64,000 bases of DNA from Hymenobacter siberiensis (GTDB lineage Bacteria > Bacteroidota > Bacteroidia > Cytophagales > Hymenobacteraceae), in assembly GCF_018967845.1 (NCBI RefSeq), contig NZ_JAHLZZ010000001.1, forward strand, positions 3,906,001 to 3,970,000, in the 5' to 3' direction. A program made the position numbers and the translations under genes. The notes under the pieces were generated by a model, which did not search any database, had not been told where the DNA came from, and was given only the letters and a program-made list of their open reading frames with translations. Below, one piece after another: positions 1-7,446 of this stretch; position 1 is the first letter of the stretch; every line of letters begins with the position of its first letter.

Positions 1-1
1 C

Positions 2-70
2 ACCAGCATTGCCGAAACCGTGGCTACCCACGCCTTCCCACCAGTGCTGACGTACCATCTGGCCGCGTAG
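2..70 (+). CDS. possible C-terminal end of an upstream gene (partial)
   Basis: The first bases stay open in the second forward frame and end in TAG at 68-70, giving about 22 residues ending in TYHLAA. The fragment is too short to assign a family. It ends just before the palindrome at 111-209, as expected for a gene 3' end, but another open frame also crosses here, so this may not be coding. Confidence 0.3.
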   Translation, partial: TSIAETVATHAFPPVLTYHLAA

Positions 71-110
71 TTATTGGCCGTTTGGTTATTCAGACCGCCA
101 CAATCAGGAC

Positions 111-209
111 CGTCATGCAGAGCGCAGCGAAGCATCTTGCCCGCACAACGCAATTTAATTGATTGAATTCTGGTGGCGGGCAAGATGCTTCGCTGCGCTC
201 TGCATGACG
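111..209. repeat. REP-like palindrome, copy 1
   Basis: Two inverted arms of about 33 bases (starting CGTCATGCAGAGCGCAGCGA and returning as its complement) flank a variable AT-rich centre. The same arm consensus recurs at 2251, 6251, 24354, 25989, 45893 and 50723, always between genes. It lies between the convergent ends of the preceding fragment and the P450 gene and could form a strong transcript hairpin. Confidence 0.85.
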
Positions 210-225
210 ATGACGGTCTGAAAGC

Positions 226-1644
226 CTACCCCCGCACCCGCAGCCGCACCTGAAAATCATTTTTCGGCCGGAGCGTGACGAGCGGCTGCATGGCCACGGG
301 CGGCTGCCCGGCCACCCACTCGATATCGAACTGCCGCAGCAGCTCCAACGTCACGAGCTGCATTTCGGTGAGGGCGAACTGCATGCCGATGCACAGGCGC
401 GGCCCACCACCAAAGGGCACGTAAGCATTGGCCTGCACCGGCTGCGCCTGGCTGGGCGCGAAGCGGCCGGGCCGGAATTCCTCGGGCGCGGGCCAATATT
501 TCGGGTTGTGGTGCAGGCCGTGGAAATAAAGCGAAAACAGCGTGCCTTTGGGAATACGCAGGCCCTGGTATTCGTCATCAGCCAGGGCCACGCGGTCCAC
601 CATCCAGGCGGGCGGGTAGCGGCGCATGGCTTCCTGCACGGCATAGAGGGCCGTACCGAGGCGCGGTAGGTCCTCAAACGTGGGGGTGCGGCCGGCCAGC
701 ACGGCGGCCATTTCCTGTTGAATAACCACGGCCTCGGCCGGATGGTGGGCCAGCAGGTAGGTCAGCCAGGTGAGGGCGTTGGCGCTGGTTTCGTGGCCGG
801 CCACGAGCAGGATGAGCGACTCGTCTATGAGCCGGTCGGCGGGCATGGGTTCGCCGGTGTCCTCGTAGCGCACGTCGAGCAGCATTTGCAGCAGGTCGTC
901 GGGCGGCGTGGGGGCGTTGGGGTGGGCGTTGGCCTGCTGGCGCTGGGCGATGAGGCCATCCAGCAGCGTGCGCAGCTCGGCGGCCAGCGCATCGTGATAC
1001 GCAAACCGCCCCCGCAACCGAAACCACGGCTTGAGGTATGGCTGCCGGATGGAGCGCACGAAAAACGCCTGAATCTCGGTAATCAGCCCCGCCAGCCGGT
1101 CCAGTTCGGCCTCCGGGAAATTGGTACTGAACACCGAGCGGGCGATGATGCGGAAGGTCAGGCGCGTCATCAATTCGTGTACGGCCACGGTGGCCACGCC
1201 GCCCGCAGCCATGGCCTGCGCCACCAGCGGGGCCAGCGTTTCGGTCGTTATTTCCTGCATGAGGCCGGTGAGGCCCGCCACCCGCTGCCGGTGAAAACCG
1301 GGCTGAATGAGCCGGCGCTGCCGCAGCCAGTCGGGGCCGTCGTTGGTGAGCAGGCCGTGGCCGATGTAGCGCGAAAAGCCCCGCGTGAACTTCGACTTGG
1401 CGTAGTTCCGGTTGTTCTTCTGCAACACGTGCTGAATAAGGCCGGGGTCGCGGGTGAGAATGCTTTTTTCGACCCCACCAATGAACAGCTCCACCGTATC
1501 GCCGTGGCGGGCCAGCACCTGGTTCAGCACCGGCAGCGGGTCCTTGGCCAGGGCGAATGAGCGCAGCAGCGAGCGCCAGCGCGGCAGCCGGGGCAGCCGA
1601 AATGGCGTTTCCGAAGCTTTATCAGCAACCAACAGCTCGCTCAT
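226..1644 (-). CDS. cytochrome P450
   Basis: Heme-thiolate monooxygenase of 472 residues. All P450 landmarks are visible: the I-helix oxygen-binding motif AGHETS near residue 282, the K-helix ExxR (EAMR) near 342, and the heme-ligand loop FGGGPRLCIG near 411-420 with Cys as the iron ligand. There is no signal peptide or membrane anchor, so it is a soluble bacterial-type enzyme that would need separate ferredoxin and reductase partners; none are adjacent. The start at the Met of MSELLVAD was chosen because the upstream open frame is not P450-like and a TATTTTTG box lies 28 bases upstream. Substrate is unknown; the sequence resembles the CYP families of fatty-acid or terpenoid hydroxylases, but this is inference. 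Confidence 0.93.
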   Translation of the reverse strand: MSELLVADKASETPFRLPRLPRWRSLLRSFALAKDPLPVLNQVLARHGDTVELFIGGVEKSILTRDPGLIQHVLQKNNRNYAKSKFTRGFSRYIGHGLLTNDGPDWLRQRRLIQPGFHRQRVAGLTGLMQEITTETLAPLVAQAMAAGGVATVAVHELMTRLTFRIIARSVFSTNFPEAELDRLAGLITEIQAFFVRSIRQPYLKPWFRLRGRFAYHDALAAELRTLLDGLIAQRQQANAHPNAPTPPDDLLQMLLDVRYEDTGEPMPADRLIDESLILLVAGHETSANALTWLTYLLAHHPAEAVVIQQEMAAVLAGRTPTFEDLPRLGTALYAVQEAMRRYPPAWMVDRVALADDEYQGLRIPKGTLFSLYFHGLHHNPKYWPAPEEFRPGRFAPSQAQPVQANAYVPFGGGPRLCIGMQFALTEMQLVTLELLRQFDIEWVAGQPPVAMQPLVTLRPKNDFQVRLRVRG

Positions 1645-1803
1645 GGTACGGGCCGCACTTGGATGCGGCCCCCAAAAATACAGCTGACCACACGCCGGCT
1701 CATCTTTTTTGCCCCTACCCGCGTACAGCCAAAGGCACCTAGTACGGCTCCAGCTCCCGAGCGCCACTTATCTTTCTTGCCATCCCAAAAACCCTTCTCC
1801 GTT

Positions 1804-2106
1804 ATGTGGATTCAGCAACAAGCCAATGCTCCCGCCTCCCTTTCCGACCTGCAGGGCCGCACGGTGGGCCTCAAATTTGAGTGCAACAAGTGCCAGACCG
1901 AGGTATTCACCGCCCTCATCGGTGTGCCGGAAATCAACGAAAGTGCCGACTCCATCAAGCACGCCGCCAACCACGAAATTGAAGAGGTGAAGTGCCCCAC
2001 CTGCGAAATGACGCACCAGCTGGAAGTAGACAGCACCACCGCCGGGGTCCGCTTTAAAGTGAGCGAAGTGGCACCCGAAAAAGTGAGCTACCAACTGAGC
2101 CACTAA
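1804..2106 (+). CDS. small zinc-ribbon-like hypothetical protein
   Basis: A 100-residue soluble protein with two cysteine pairs, CNKC near residue 27 and CPTC near residue 64, spaced as in a zinc ribbon. The rest is acidic and has no recognised catalytic motif. The upstream part of the open frame (from 1663) overlaps the P450 promoter region and looks non-coding, so the ATG giving MWIQQQANAP was chosen. It is divergent from the P450 gene and followed by a strong terminator, so it is probably a single-gene transcript. Function unknown; metal binding is inferred from the cysteines. Confidence 0.75.
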   Translation: MWIQQQANAPASLSDLQGRTVGLKFECNKCQTEVFTALIGVPEINESADSIKHAANHEIEEVKCPTCEMTHQLEVDSTTAGVRFKVSEVAPEKVSYQLSH

Positions 2107-2119
2107 TTCTGAGCCGCTA

Positions 2120-2452
2120 ATTAGCACGGATTTTAGCGGATTTCACGGATTTTGTAGCCGACTTTCGTTTTCCCGATTCCCAGAATAAAAACATAAAAAA
2201 GCCTCTCGCATGAGAGGCTTTTTTATTGGGGTTGTTTAGAAAGCCCCCGGACGGTCATACAGAGCGCAGCGAAGCATCTTGCTCGCATCGTCAGGCCCGT
2301 TCAACGATGCAAGCAAAATGCTTCGCTGCGCTCTGCATAACCGTTTGAGTACCCTTTATGACTTTCTAAACCACTCCATTGCAATAATACCACCCATTAA
2401 AATTAGCAGTCGACTGCAAAATCCGTGAAATCCGCTAAAATCAGTGCTAATC
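2120..2452. repeat. nested inverted repeats filling the 350-base gap
   Basis: The gene-free stretch 2107-2458 holds three nested palindromes. The outer arms (ATTAGCACGGATTTTAGCGG at 2120 and its near-complement ending at 2452) are about 33 bases. A middle pair is GTTTAGAAAG (2234) and CTTTCTAAAC (2362). The innermost is copy 2 of the REP-like palindrome (2251-2344). The terminator at 2195-2224 sits in the left half. No open frame here looks like a gene. Confidence 0.8.
2195..2224. terminator. bidirectional rho-independent terminator
   Basis: A 7-bp stem (GCCTCTC / GAGAGGC) with a 4-base loop is flanked by six A on the left and six T on the right, so it can act on both strands. It follows the zinc-ribbon gene (+) and lies downstream of the polyprenyl synthase gene (-). 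Confidence 0.85.
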
Positions 2453-2458
2453 AGTGAT

Positions 2459-3466
2459 TTATTTTTCCCGCTCAATCGTGTAGTTAATCAACGCTTCCAA
2501 CGACGTGCGGCTGGGCGATTCGGGGAAGGTATGGAGGATGGCGAGGGCCTCGTCGCGGTAGCGTTTCATGGTTTGTATGGCATAGTCCAGGCCGCCCGAT
2601 TTTTTCACAAATTCAATTACCTGCTGCACCCGGTCGCGGTGGCCGTCGTTATTTTTTACGTTGAAAATAACCTTGCGCTTTTCGAGCCAGGAAGCCTGTT
2701 GCAGAGCATAAATGAGCGGCAGGGTCATCTTTTTTTCTTTGATGTCGATGCCCACGGGCTTTCCAATTTCGGCAGTGCCGTAATCGAATAAATCGTCTTT
2801 AATCTGGAAGGCAATCCCCACTTTCTCACCGAATAAACGGGCACGCTCAATCACCTCTTTATCGGCCCCCACGGAGGCCGCGCCCACGGCCGTGCAGGAG
2901 GCAATCAGCGAAGCGGTTTTTTGCCGGATAATGTCAAAATACACCTCTTCGGTGATGTCTAATTTGCGAGCTTTTTCGATTTGCAATAACTCGCCTTCGC
3001 TCAATTCGCGCACGGCATTACTCACGATTTTCAGCAGGTCGAAATCGTCGTTTTCGAGGGCTAGTAAGAGGCCACGCGAGAGGAGATAATCGCCGACTAA
3101 AACCGCGATTTTATTTTTCCAAAGCGCGTTGATGGAGAAAAAGCCGCGCCGGTAATTGCTCTCGTCCACCACGTCGTCGTGTACGAGGGTAGCGGTGTGC
3201 AGCAGCTCGATAAGGGCAGCGCCCCGAAAGCTGGCGTCGGGCAGCGGGTCGCTGGTGGCGGGCTCGGGGCGGGTGGCGCGGGCCGTGAGGAACACGAACA
3301 TGGGCCGGATTTGCTTGCCCTTGCGCTTCACGATGTAGCCCATTATCTTGTCGAGGAGCAGCACTTTGGTGCGCATCGACTGGCGGAATTTGTGCTCAAA
3401 CTCTTCCATTTCGGCCGCGATGGGGGCCTGAATCTGGTCGAGGGACAAGGGGGAGTGTTGGGGCAT
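2459..3466 (-). CDS. trans-polyprenyl diphosphate synthase (IspB/octaprenyl type)
   Basis: Chain-elongating prenyltransferase of 335 residues that condenses isopentenyl diphosphate units onto an allylic primer, in Bacteroidota probably to make the menaquinone side chain. Both aspartate-rich motifs are present: a DDVVD motif in LVHDDVVDES and a DDLFD motif in KDDLFDYGTAEIGKP, each binding magnesium-diphosphate. The region KRKGKQIRPMFVFL is the typical FARM-preceding lysine/arginine site. The start MPQHSPLSL was preferred over an upstream GTG; a TATCATTG box ends 8 bases before it. Product length cannot be read from sequence. Cytosolic or membrane-associated. Confidence 0.9.
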   Translation of the reverse strand: MPQHSPLSLDQIQAPIAAEMEEFEHKFRQSMRTKVLLLDKIMGYIVKRKGKQIRPMFVFLTARATRPEPATSDPLPDASFRGAALIELLHTATLVHDDVVDESNYRRGFFSINALWKNKIAVLVGDYLLSRGLLLALENDDFDLLKIVSNAVRELSEGELLQIEKARKLDITEEVYFDIIRQKTASLIASCTAVGAASVGADKEVIERARLFGEKVGIAFQIKDDLFDYGTAEIGKPVGIDIKEKKMTLPLIYALQQASWLEKRKVIFNVKNNDGHRDRVQQVIEFVKKSGGLDYAIQTMKRYRDEALAILHTFPESPSRTSLEALINYTIEREK

Positions 3467-3561
3467 TGCGGCGACAATGATACGGCAGAACGGCGGAGGG
3501 ACCACCCGGGAAGCGCCAACCTTTTGGGCCGGCTACGAATTATAACCGCGTCGGCGGCCAA

Positions 3562-3587
3562 TTGGCTGCGCTTCGCTCCTACCTTCG
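3562..3587 (+). promoter_or_regulatory. promoter of the hydrolase-folK operon
   Basis: TTGGC at 3562 and TACCTTCG at 3580-3587 resemble the Bacteroidota -33/-7 elements, although the spacing (15) is short. The -7 box ends four bases before the ATG at 3592, which implies a leaderless or nearly leaderless mRNA. Confidence 0.55.
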
Positions 3588-3591
3588 CCCT

Positions 3592-4452
3592 ATGCTCACC
3601 CACGCCTCCTTCCTGCTCACGGGCCCCGCCCACGGCCGGCCCTTCGAGGCCGACGCCACGTACCAGGCTACCGGCCACGCCAAACCGGTGCTGCTGTTCG
3701 TGCACGGTTTCAAGGGGTTTAAGGACTGGGGGCACTTCCCACTGCTGGCCGATTATTTCGCCACGCAGGGCTTTGTGTGCGTGAAGCTGAACTTGTCGCA
3801 CAACGGCCTGGTGGTGGGCGGCACCGGCGATTTGGAAGATTTGGAGGCTTTTGGGCGTAATAATTTCTGTGTTGAGCTCGATGACATTGGCCAGGTTATC
3901 GACGCACTTTTTACGCCCGGCGCCACGCCCGTGCCCGCCGCTGAGATTAATTTGCAGCGTTTTTTCCTGGCCGGCCACAGCCGGGGCGGCGGCCTGGCGC
4001 TGCTGAAAGCCGCCGAAGACCCGCGCATCCGGGCCGTGGCTACGTGGGCCGCCATCGCCGAAATTCATCCGCAGTGGCCCCAGGCGGTGTTTGATGAGTG
4101 GCAGCGCGTGGGGGTGCTGCACGTGCCCAACACCCGCACCGGCGTGGAACTGCCCATGCACTACCAGATTGTGGAGAACTACCACGCCAACCGCCCGCGC
4201 CTCGATATTCCGCACAACGTGCGCCGCAAGCTGAAGCAGCCGCTGCTCATCATCCACGGCGATGAGGACGAGACGGTGGGCGTGGCGGCGGCCCACAAGC
4301 TCAAGCAGCTTAAGCCCGATGCGGAGCTGCTGCTGGTGACCGGGGCCACGCACATGTTTGGCGGTGCCCACCCCTGGCCCGAAGCGGAATTGCCCGCGCC
4401 CGCCCGGCACGTTGCGGAGGCCACAACAGCCTTTTTTAAGCAGCAAACATGA
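3592..4452 (+). CDS. alpha/beta hydrolase (dienelactone hydrolase-like)
   Basis: A 286-residue cytosolic serine hydrolase. The strand after LLFVHGFKGFKDWG carries the HG oxyanion motif, the nucleophile elbow is AGHSRGGG (Ser near residue 134), the acid is in HGDEDETV and the catalytic His in THMFGG, so the Ser-Asp-His triad is complete. The chosen ATG lies four bases after a TACCTTCG box; the upstream open frame is non-coding in appearance. Its stop overlaps the folK start (ATGA), which indicates translational coupling. Substrate unknown; family members cleave esters or peptides. Confidence 0.85.
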   Translation: MLTHASFLLTGPAHGRPFEADATYQATGHAKPVLLFVHGFKGFKDWGHFPLLADYFATQGFVCVKLNLSHNGLVVGGTGDLEDLEAFGRNNFCVELDDIGQVIDALFTPGATPVPAAEINLQRFFLAGHSRGGGLALLKAAEDPRIRAVATWAAIAEIHPQWPQAVFDEWQRVGVLHVPNTRTGVELPMHYQIVENYHANRPRLDIPHNVRRKLKQPLLIIHGDEDETVGVAAAHKLKQLKPDAELLLVTGATHMFGGAHPWPEAELPAPARHVAEATTAFFKQQT

Positions 4453-4946
4453 GCGAACCCGTGCTGGCCTACCTGCTGCTGGGCAGCAACCTCGGCAACC
4501 GCGCCGCGCTGCTGGCGCAGGCCCGCGCCCGGCTGGCGGCCACGGCCGGGGCCATCGTGGCCGAATCCGGGCTGTATGAAACGGCCGCCTGGGGCCGCGA
4601 AGACCAACCAGCATTTCTCAACCAGTCGCTGGCCGTACTCACGGCTTTATCGCCGGCAGCGCTGCTGGCGACCTGCCAGGCCGCCGAGCAGGCCGCCGGC
4701 CGCGAGCGGCTGGAGCACTGGGGCAGCCGCACACTGGATGTCGATATCCTGTTTTTTGGGCACGAAACCATTGCCACGCCCACGCTGAGCGTGCCGCATC
4801 CGCACCTGGCCGAGCGCCGCTTTGCGCTGGTGCCACTGGCCGAAATTGCCGGCTCGCTAGCTCATCCGCAATCGGATGAAACGGTGGCCACGCTACTCGC
4901 CCGCTGCCCCGACCCCTTGCCCGTGCGGCCCTGGCCCGGCGAATGA
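4449..4946 (+). CDS. folK: 2-amino-4-hydroxy-6-hydroxymethyldihydropteridine diphosphokinase
   Basis: Transfers pyrophosphate from ATP to hydroxymethyl-dihydropterin in folate synthesis. The 165-residue length is normal. Hallmarks are LLLGSNLGNR at the N-terminus, the substrate-binding YETAAWG and QPAFLNQ segments, the ATP/Mg site RTLDVDILFFG (DxD) and the closing PHPHLAERRFALVPLAEIA. It overlaps the hydrolase gene by four bases, so the two are co-transcribed. Its last 54 bases overlap the 3' end of the opposite-strand membrane protein gene. Confidence 0.95.
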   Translation: MSEPVLAYLLLGSNLGNRAALLAQARARLAATAGAIVAESGLYETAAWGREDQPAFLNQSLAVLTALSPAALLATCQAAEQAAGRERLEHWGSRTLDVDILFFGHETIATPTLSVPHPHLAERRFALVPLAEIAGSLAHPQSDETVATLLARCPDPLPVRPWPGE

Positions 4947-6224
4947 GCCGGCCGGCAGCGGCGGCACCCGGCGCAATTCCTGCGCTACGTGGCCTACCCG
5001 AACCGCCGCACCCAATAGCCAGACGGCCAGCAGCCCCGCCCCCAGCCAGCGCGGCGCCCGGACCGGCCACGCCGCCAACACCAGCAGCGCAAACGGCGCA
5101 AATAGCACGCTGGCGTACCGCTCGGCATCGTGAATACCAGCGGCACTTTGGGAGAATACTGTCAGGCCCGCCACCAATAAAATCAAAGCGGCACCGGCAC
5201 TCCAAAGTATTTTCGGCATTAGCTGACGGCTAAAATCAATATCCAATTGTGGCCTAAAAAGCAGATTTGGGCTACGTAGCAACGCGGCAGCCGGAGCAGC
5301 AGCCGGAACAGCAGCCGTTTTGGTCGTAGTCGTCTTATGGCGTGGCCATATCAGCCAACCTAATACAAGCAGGCTGATGGCCCATATCAAATCAGGCAGC
5401 ATCGTTCGGCCCGAAACCGGTAGCGGTAGCAGCCAGCGGCCCAGCACGAAGCCGTAATCTGCCACTGAGCTGAGCAGCTGGCTCCAGCCGCGGCTGGGGT
5501 GGTAGCGGCTGGGGCCGGCCACCAGCAGCGCGTACCACTGCCACAGCACGCCGCCGGTGCCGCTCATCAGCAAGTGGAAGAAAAACATGCCCCAACCACG
5601 CGCCGAAAGCCTGCGCCAGCCGCTCACCAGCAGCCCCGCTCCTACCCCAGCCAACAGAAAAAGTCCCAAGGTGCGCTGCAAAGGCAGCAAAGCCCCGGCA
5701 ACCGTGAGTACGCCCCACCACTGCCACTGCCCCGTGCGCAGCCACCGCCACAGCGCTGCCGCGTAGGCCGCAAACAGCAGCAGGAAAACGCTTTCGGCCC
5801 ACACAAATTTGCTCACCAGCAGCCACGATGTGCTCAGCGCCAGCAACAGCGGTAGTACCAGCGCCCGGCGGGCGGGCAGCAGCTGGCGGCCCAGCCAGCT
5901 CCACAGCAGCAGGCTGCCTAGCAAGCACGCGCCGTGCAGCACCCGCGCCCCTGCCAGCGAGCCAACGGTGCGCAGCAGCAGCGGGAATAGCGGGGGCCAG
6001 TAGCGGTACGGCGTGCCATCGAGGTTGAGCAGGCGGCCGGTTTCGCGCAGCGTGCGGGCGGCATGGAGGTAGTGGCGCGAGTCGCCGGTGCCGGCCAGGC
6101 CGGGCGCGGCGGCGTAGGCAAACAGGGCCAGCTGCAACACCCCGGCTGCCGCCAGCAGCCCCGCGAAGAGCCACCGGAAGCGCCGGGCGGCGGCAGAATC
6201 AGAGGGAAACTTGGCAAACGCCAT
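4893..6224 (-). CDS. multi-pass membrane protein, glycosyltransferase 39/ArnT-like
   Basis: A 443-residue, strongly hydrophobic protein with about ten predicted membrane segments. The N-terminal loop after the first helix contains GTGDSRHYLHAARTL, matching the D-rich first periplasmic loop of GT-C glycosyltransferases, and a YRYWPPLFPLLL segment typical of the family follows. It probably uses a polyprenyl-phosphate sugar donor on the outer face of the inner membrane, but donor and acceptor cannot be deduced. The C-terminal tail is antisense to the last 54 bases of folK. Start MAFAKFPS was chosen over an upstream ATG. Confidence 0.72.
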   Translation of the reverse strand: MAFAKFPSDSAAARRFRWLFAGLLAAAGVLQLALFAYAAAPGLAGTGDSRHYLHAARTLRETGRLLNLDGTPYRYWPPLFPLLLRTVGSLAGARVLHGACLLGSLLLWSWLGRQLLPARRALVLPLLLALSTSWLLVSKFVWAESVFLLLFAAYAAALWRWLRTGQWQWWGVLTVAGALLPLQRTLGLFLLAGVGAGLLVSGWRRLSARGWGMFFFHLLMSGTGGVLWQWYALLVAGPSRYHPSRGWSQLLSSVADYGFVLGRWLLPLPVSGRTMLPDLIWAISLLVLGWLIWPRHKTTTTKTAAVPAAAPAAALLRSPNLLFRPQLDIDFSRQLMPKILWSAGAALILLVAGLTVFSQSAAGIHDAERYASVLFAPFALLVLAAWPVRAPRWLGAGLLAVWLLGAAVRVGHVAQELRRVPPLPAGSFAGPGPHGQGVGAAGE

Positions 6225-6250
6225 AGATTCGATTATGATGGCGTACAAGA

Positions 6251-6342
6251 CGTCATGCTGAGCGGAGTCGAAGCATCTCTACCGCAGGAGTAAATCAAAT
6301 TACCTGCGCAGTAGAGATGCTTCGACTCCGCTCAGCATGACG
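6251..6342. repeat. REP-like palindrome, copy 3 (variant)
   Basis: Arms CGTCATGCTGAGCGGAGTCG and its complement flank a variable centre. This is a sequence variant of the copy at 111 (GCGGAGTCGAAGCATCTC in place of GCGCAGCGAAGCATCTTG). The arms match each other better than they match other copies, so base-pairing seems to be maintained. Confidence 0.85.
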
Positions 6343-6368
6343 ATAAAATTTACCCTGACGCCCTCGGT

Positions 6369-7265
6369 TTATACCGCGAAGCTACCCACCGTGGCCGTGG
6401 GCACTATTTTCTTCACCAGGCCTTGCAGCACCTTGCCGGGGCCGCACTCCACGAAGTCGGTCGCGCCATCGGCGGCCATGTTTTGCACCAACTGCGTCCA
6501 GCGCACGGGGGCGGTGAGCTGGGCCAGCAGGTTGGCTTTGATTTCGGCCGGGTCGGTATGGGGCAGCGCATCCACGTTCTGGTACACGGGGCAGCGGGCG
6601 GGGCTGAAGGTGGTTTTTTCGATGGCCTCGGCCAAGGCGGCGGCGGCACTCTGCATCAGGGGCGAGTGGAAGGCCCCGCCCACGGGCAGCGGCAGGGCGC
6701 GCTTGGCGCCGGCGGCTTTCATGGCTTCGCAGGCCTGGGCCACGCCTTCGGCCGAACCGGAGATGACGAGCTGGCCGGGGCAGTTGTAGTTGGCGGCTAC
6801 TACCACGTTGCCGGCGCCGGTAATTTCCTGGCAGATACGCTCCACCGTGGCATCGTCGAGGCCGAGGATGGCGGCCATGGTGCCGGGCTGTTCCTCGCAG
6901 GCGGCCTGCATGGCCTGGGCGCGGCGGGCCACGAGTGGCAGGGCATCTTCAAATTTCAATACCCCGGCGGCTACCAGGGCCGAAAATTCGCCCAGCGAAT
7001 GCCCGGCCGTGCTGGCCGGCTGGAAATCGGGCCGGGCCACGAACTGCGCCACCGAATGCACAAAAATGGCAGGCTGCGTAACGTCGGTGCGGCGCAGGTC
7101 GTCCTCGGAGCCGCCGAACATGATGTCGGTGAGGCTAAAGCCCAGGATGTCGTTGGCGTGGGTAAGCAGGGCGCGGGCGTCGAGGTGCTGGTCGAACAGC
7201 TCGCGGGCCATGCCCGGAAACTGGCTGCCCTGGCCGGGAAATAGTACGGATTGGGTCGAATTCAT
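6369..7265 (-). CDS. fabD: malonyl-CoA:ACP transacylase
   Basis: Loads malonyl groups from CoA onto acyl carrier protein to feed fatty-acid elongation. The 298-residue length fits FabD. Signatures are the N-terminal FPGQGSQFPGM, the nucleophile motif GHSLGE (Ser near residue 94), the conserved QxxQ-type arginine region RRAQAMQ, and the catalytic His in GGAFHSPLM. It is cytosolic. It stands alone, not in the usual fab cluster; upstream on the same strand, past a terminator, lie the unrelated gliding-type genes. Confidence 0.96.
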   Translation of the reverse strand: MNSTQSVLFPGQGSQFPGMARELFDQHLDARALLTHANDILGFSLTDIMFGGSEDDLRRTDVTQPAIFVHSVAQFVARPDFQPASTAGHSLGEFSALVAAGVLKFEDALPLVARRAQAMQAACEEQPGTMAAILGLDDATVERICQEITGAGNVVVAANYNCPGQLVISGSAEGVAQACEAMKAAGAKRALPLPVGGAFHSPLMQSAAAALAEAIEKTTFSPARCPVYQNVDALPHTDPAEIKANLLAQLTAPVRWTQLVQNMAADGATDFVECGPGKVLQGLVKKIVPTATVGSFAV

Positions 7266-7374
7266 TGGAAGTCGCGGATTCGCGGTTTTCAGGTAGTGGG
7301 AATTGATAAATGGGGGCTGCCGGCTACCTCAGCAGCGGCAAAGCGGGCGCAAGCTGCACAAAAAGCCGCATTGC

Positions 7375-7412
7375 CCAAAAAAAACGGAGCGAACCATCAG
7401 GCCCGCTCCGCT
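7375..7412 (-). terminator. rho-independent terminator of the first gliding-type gene
   Basis: Read on the minus strand, CGGAGCG and CGCTCCG (7385-7391/7404-7410) form a 7-bp stem followed by eight T. It lies 35 bases past the stop of the 986-residue gene. Confidence 0.75.
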
Positions 7413-7446
7413 TCAATATTAGCAGTCAATTAATCTAAAAGCATGA

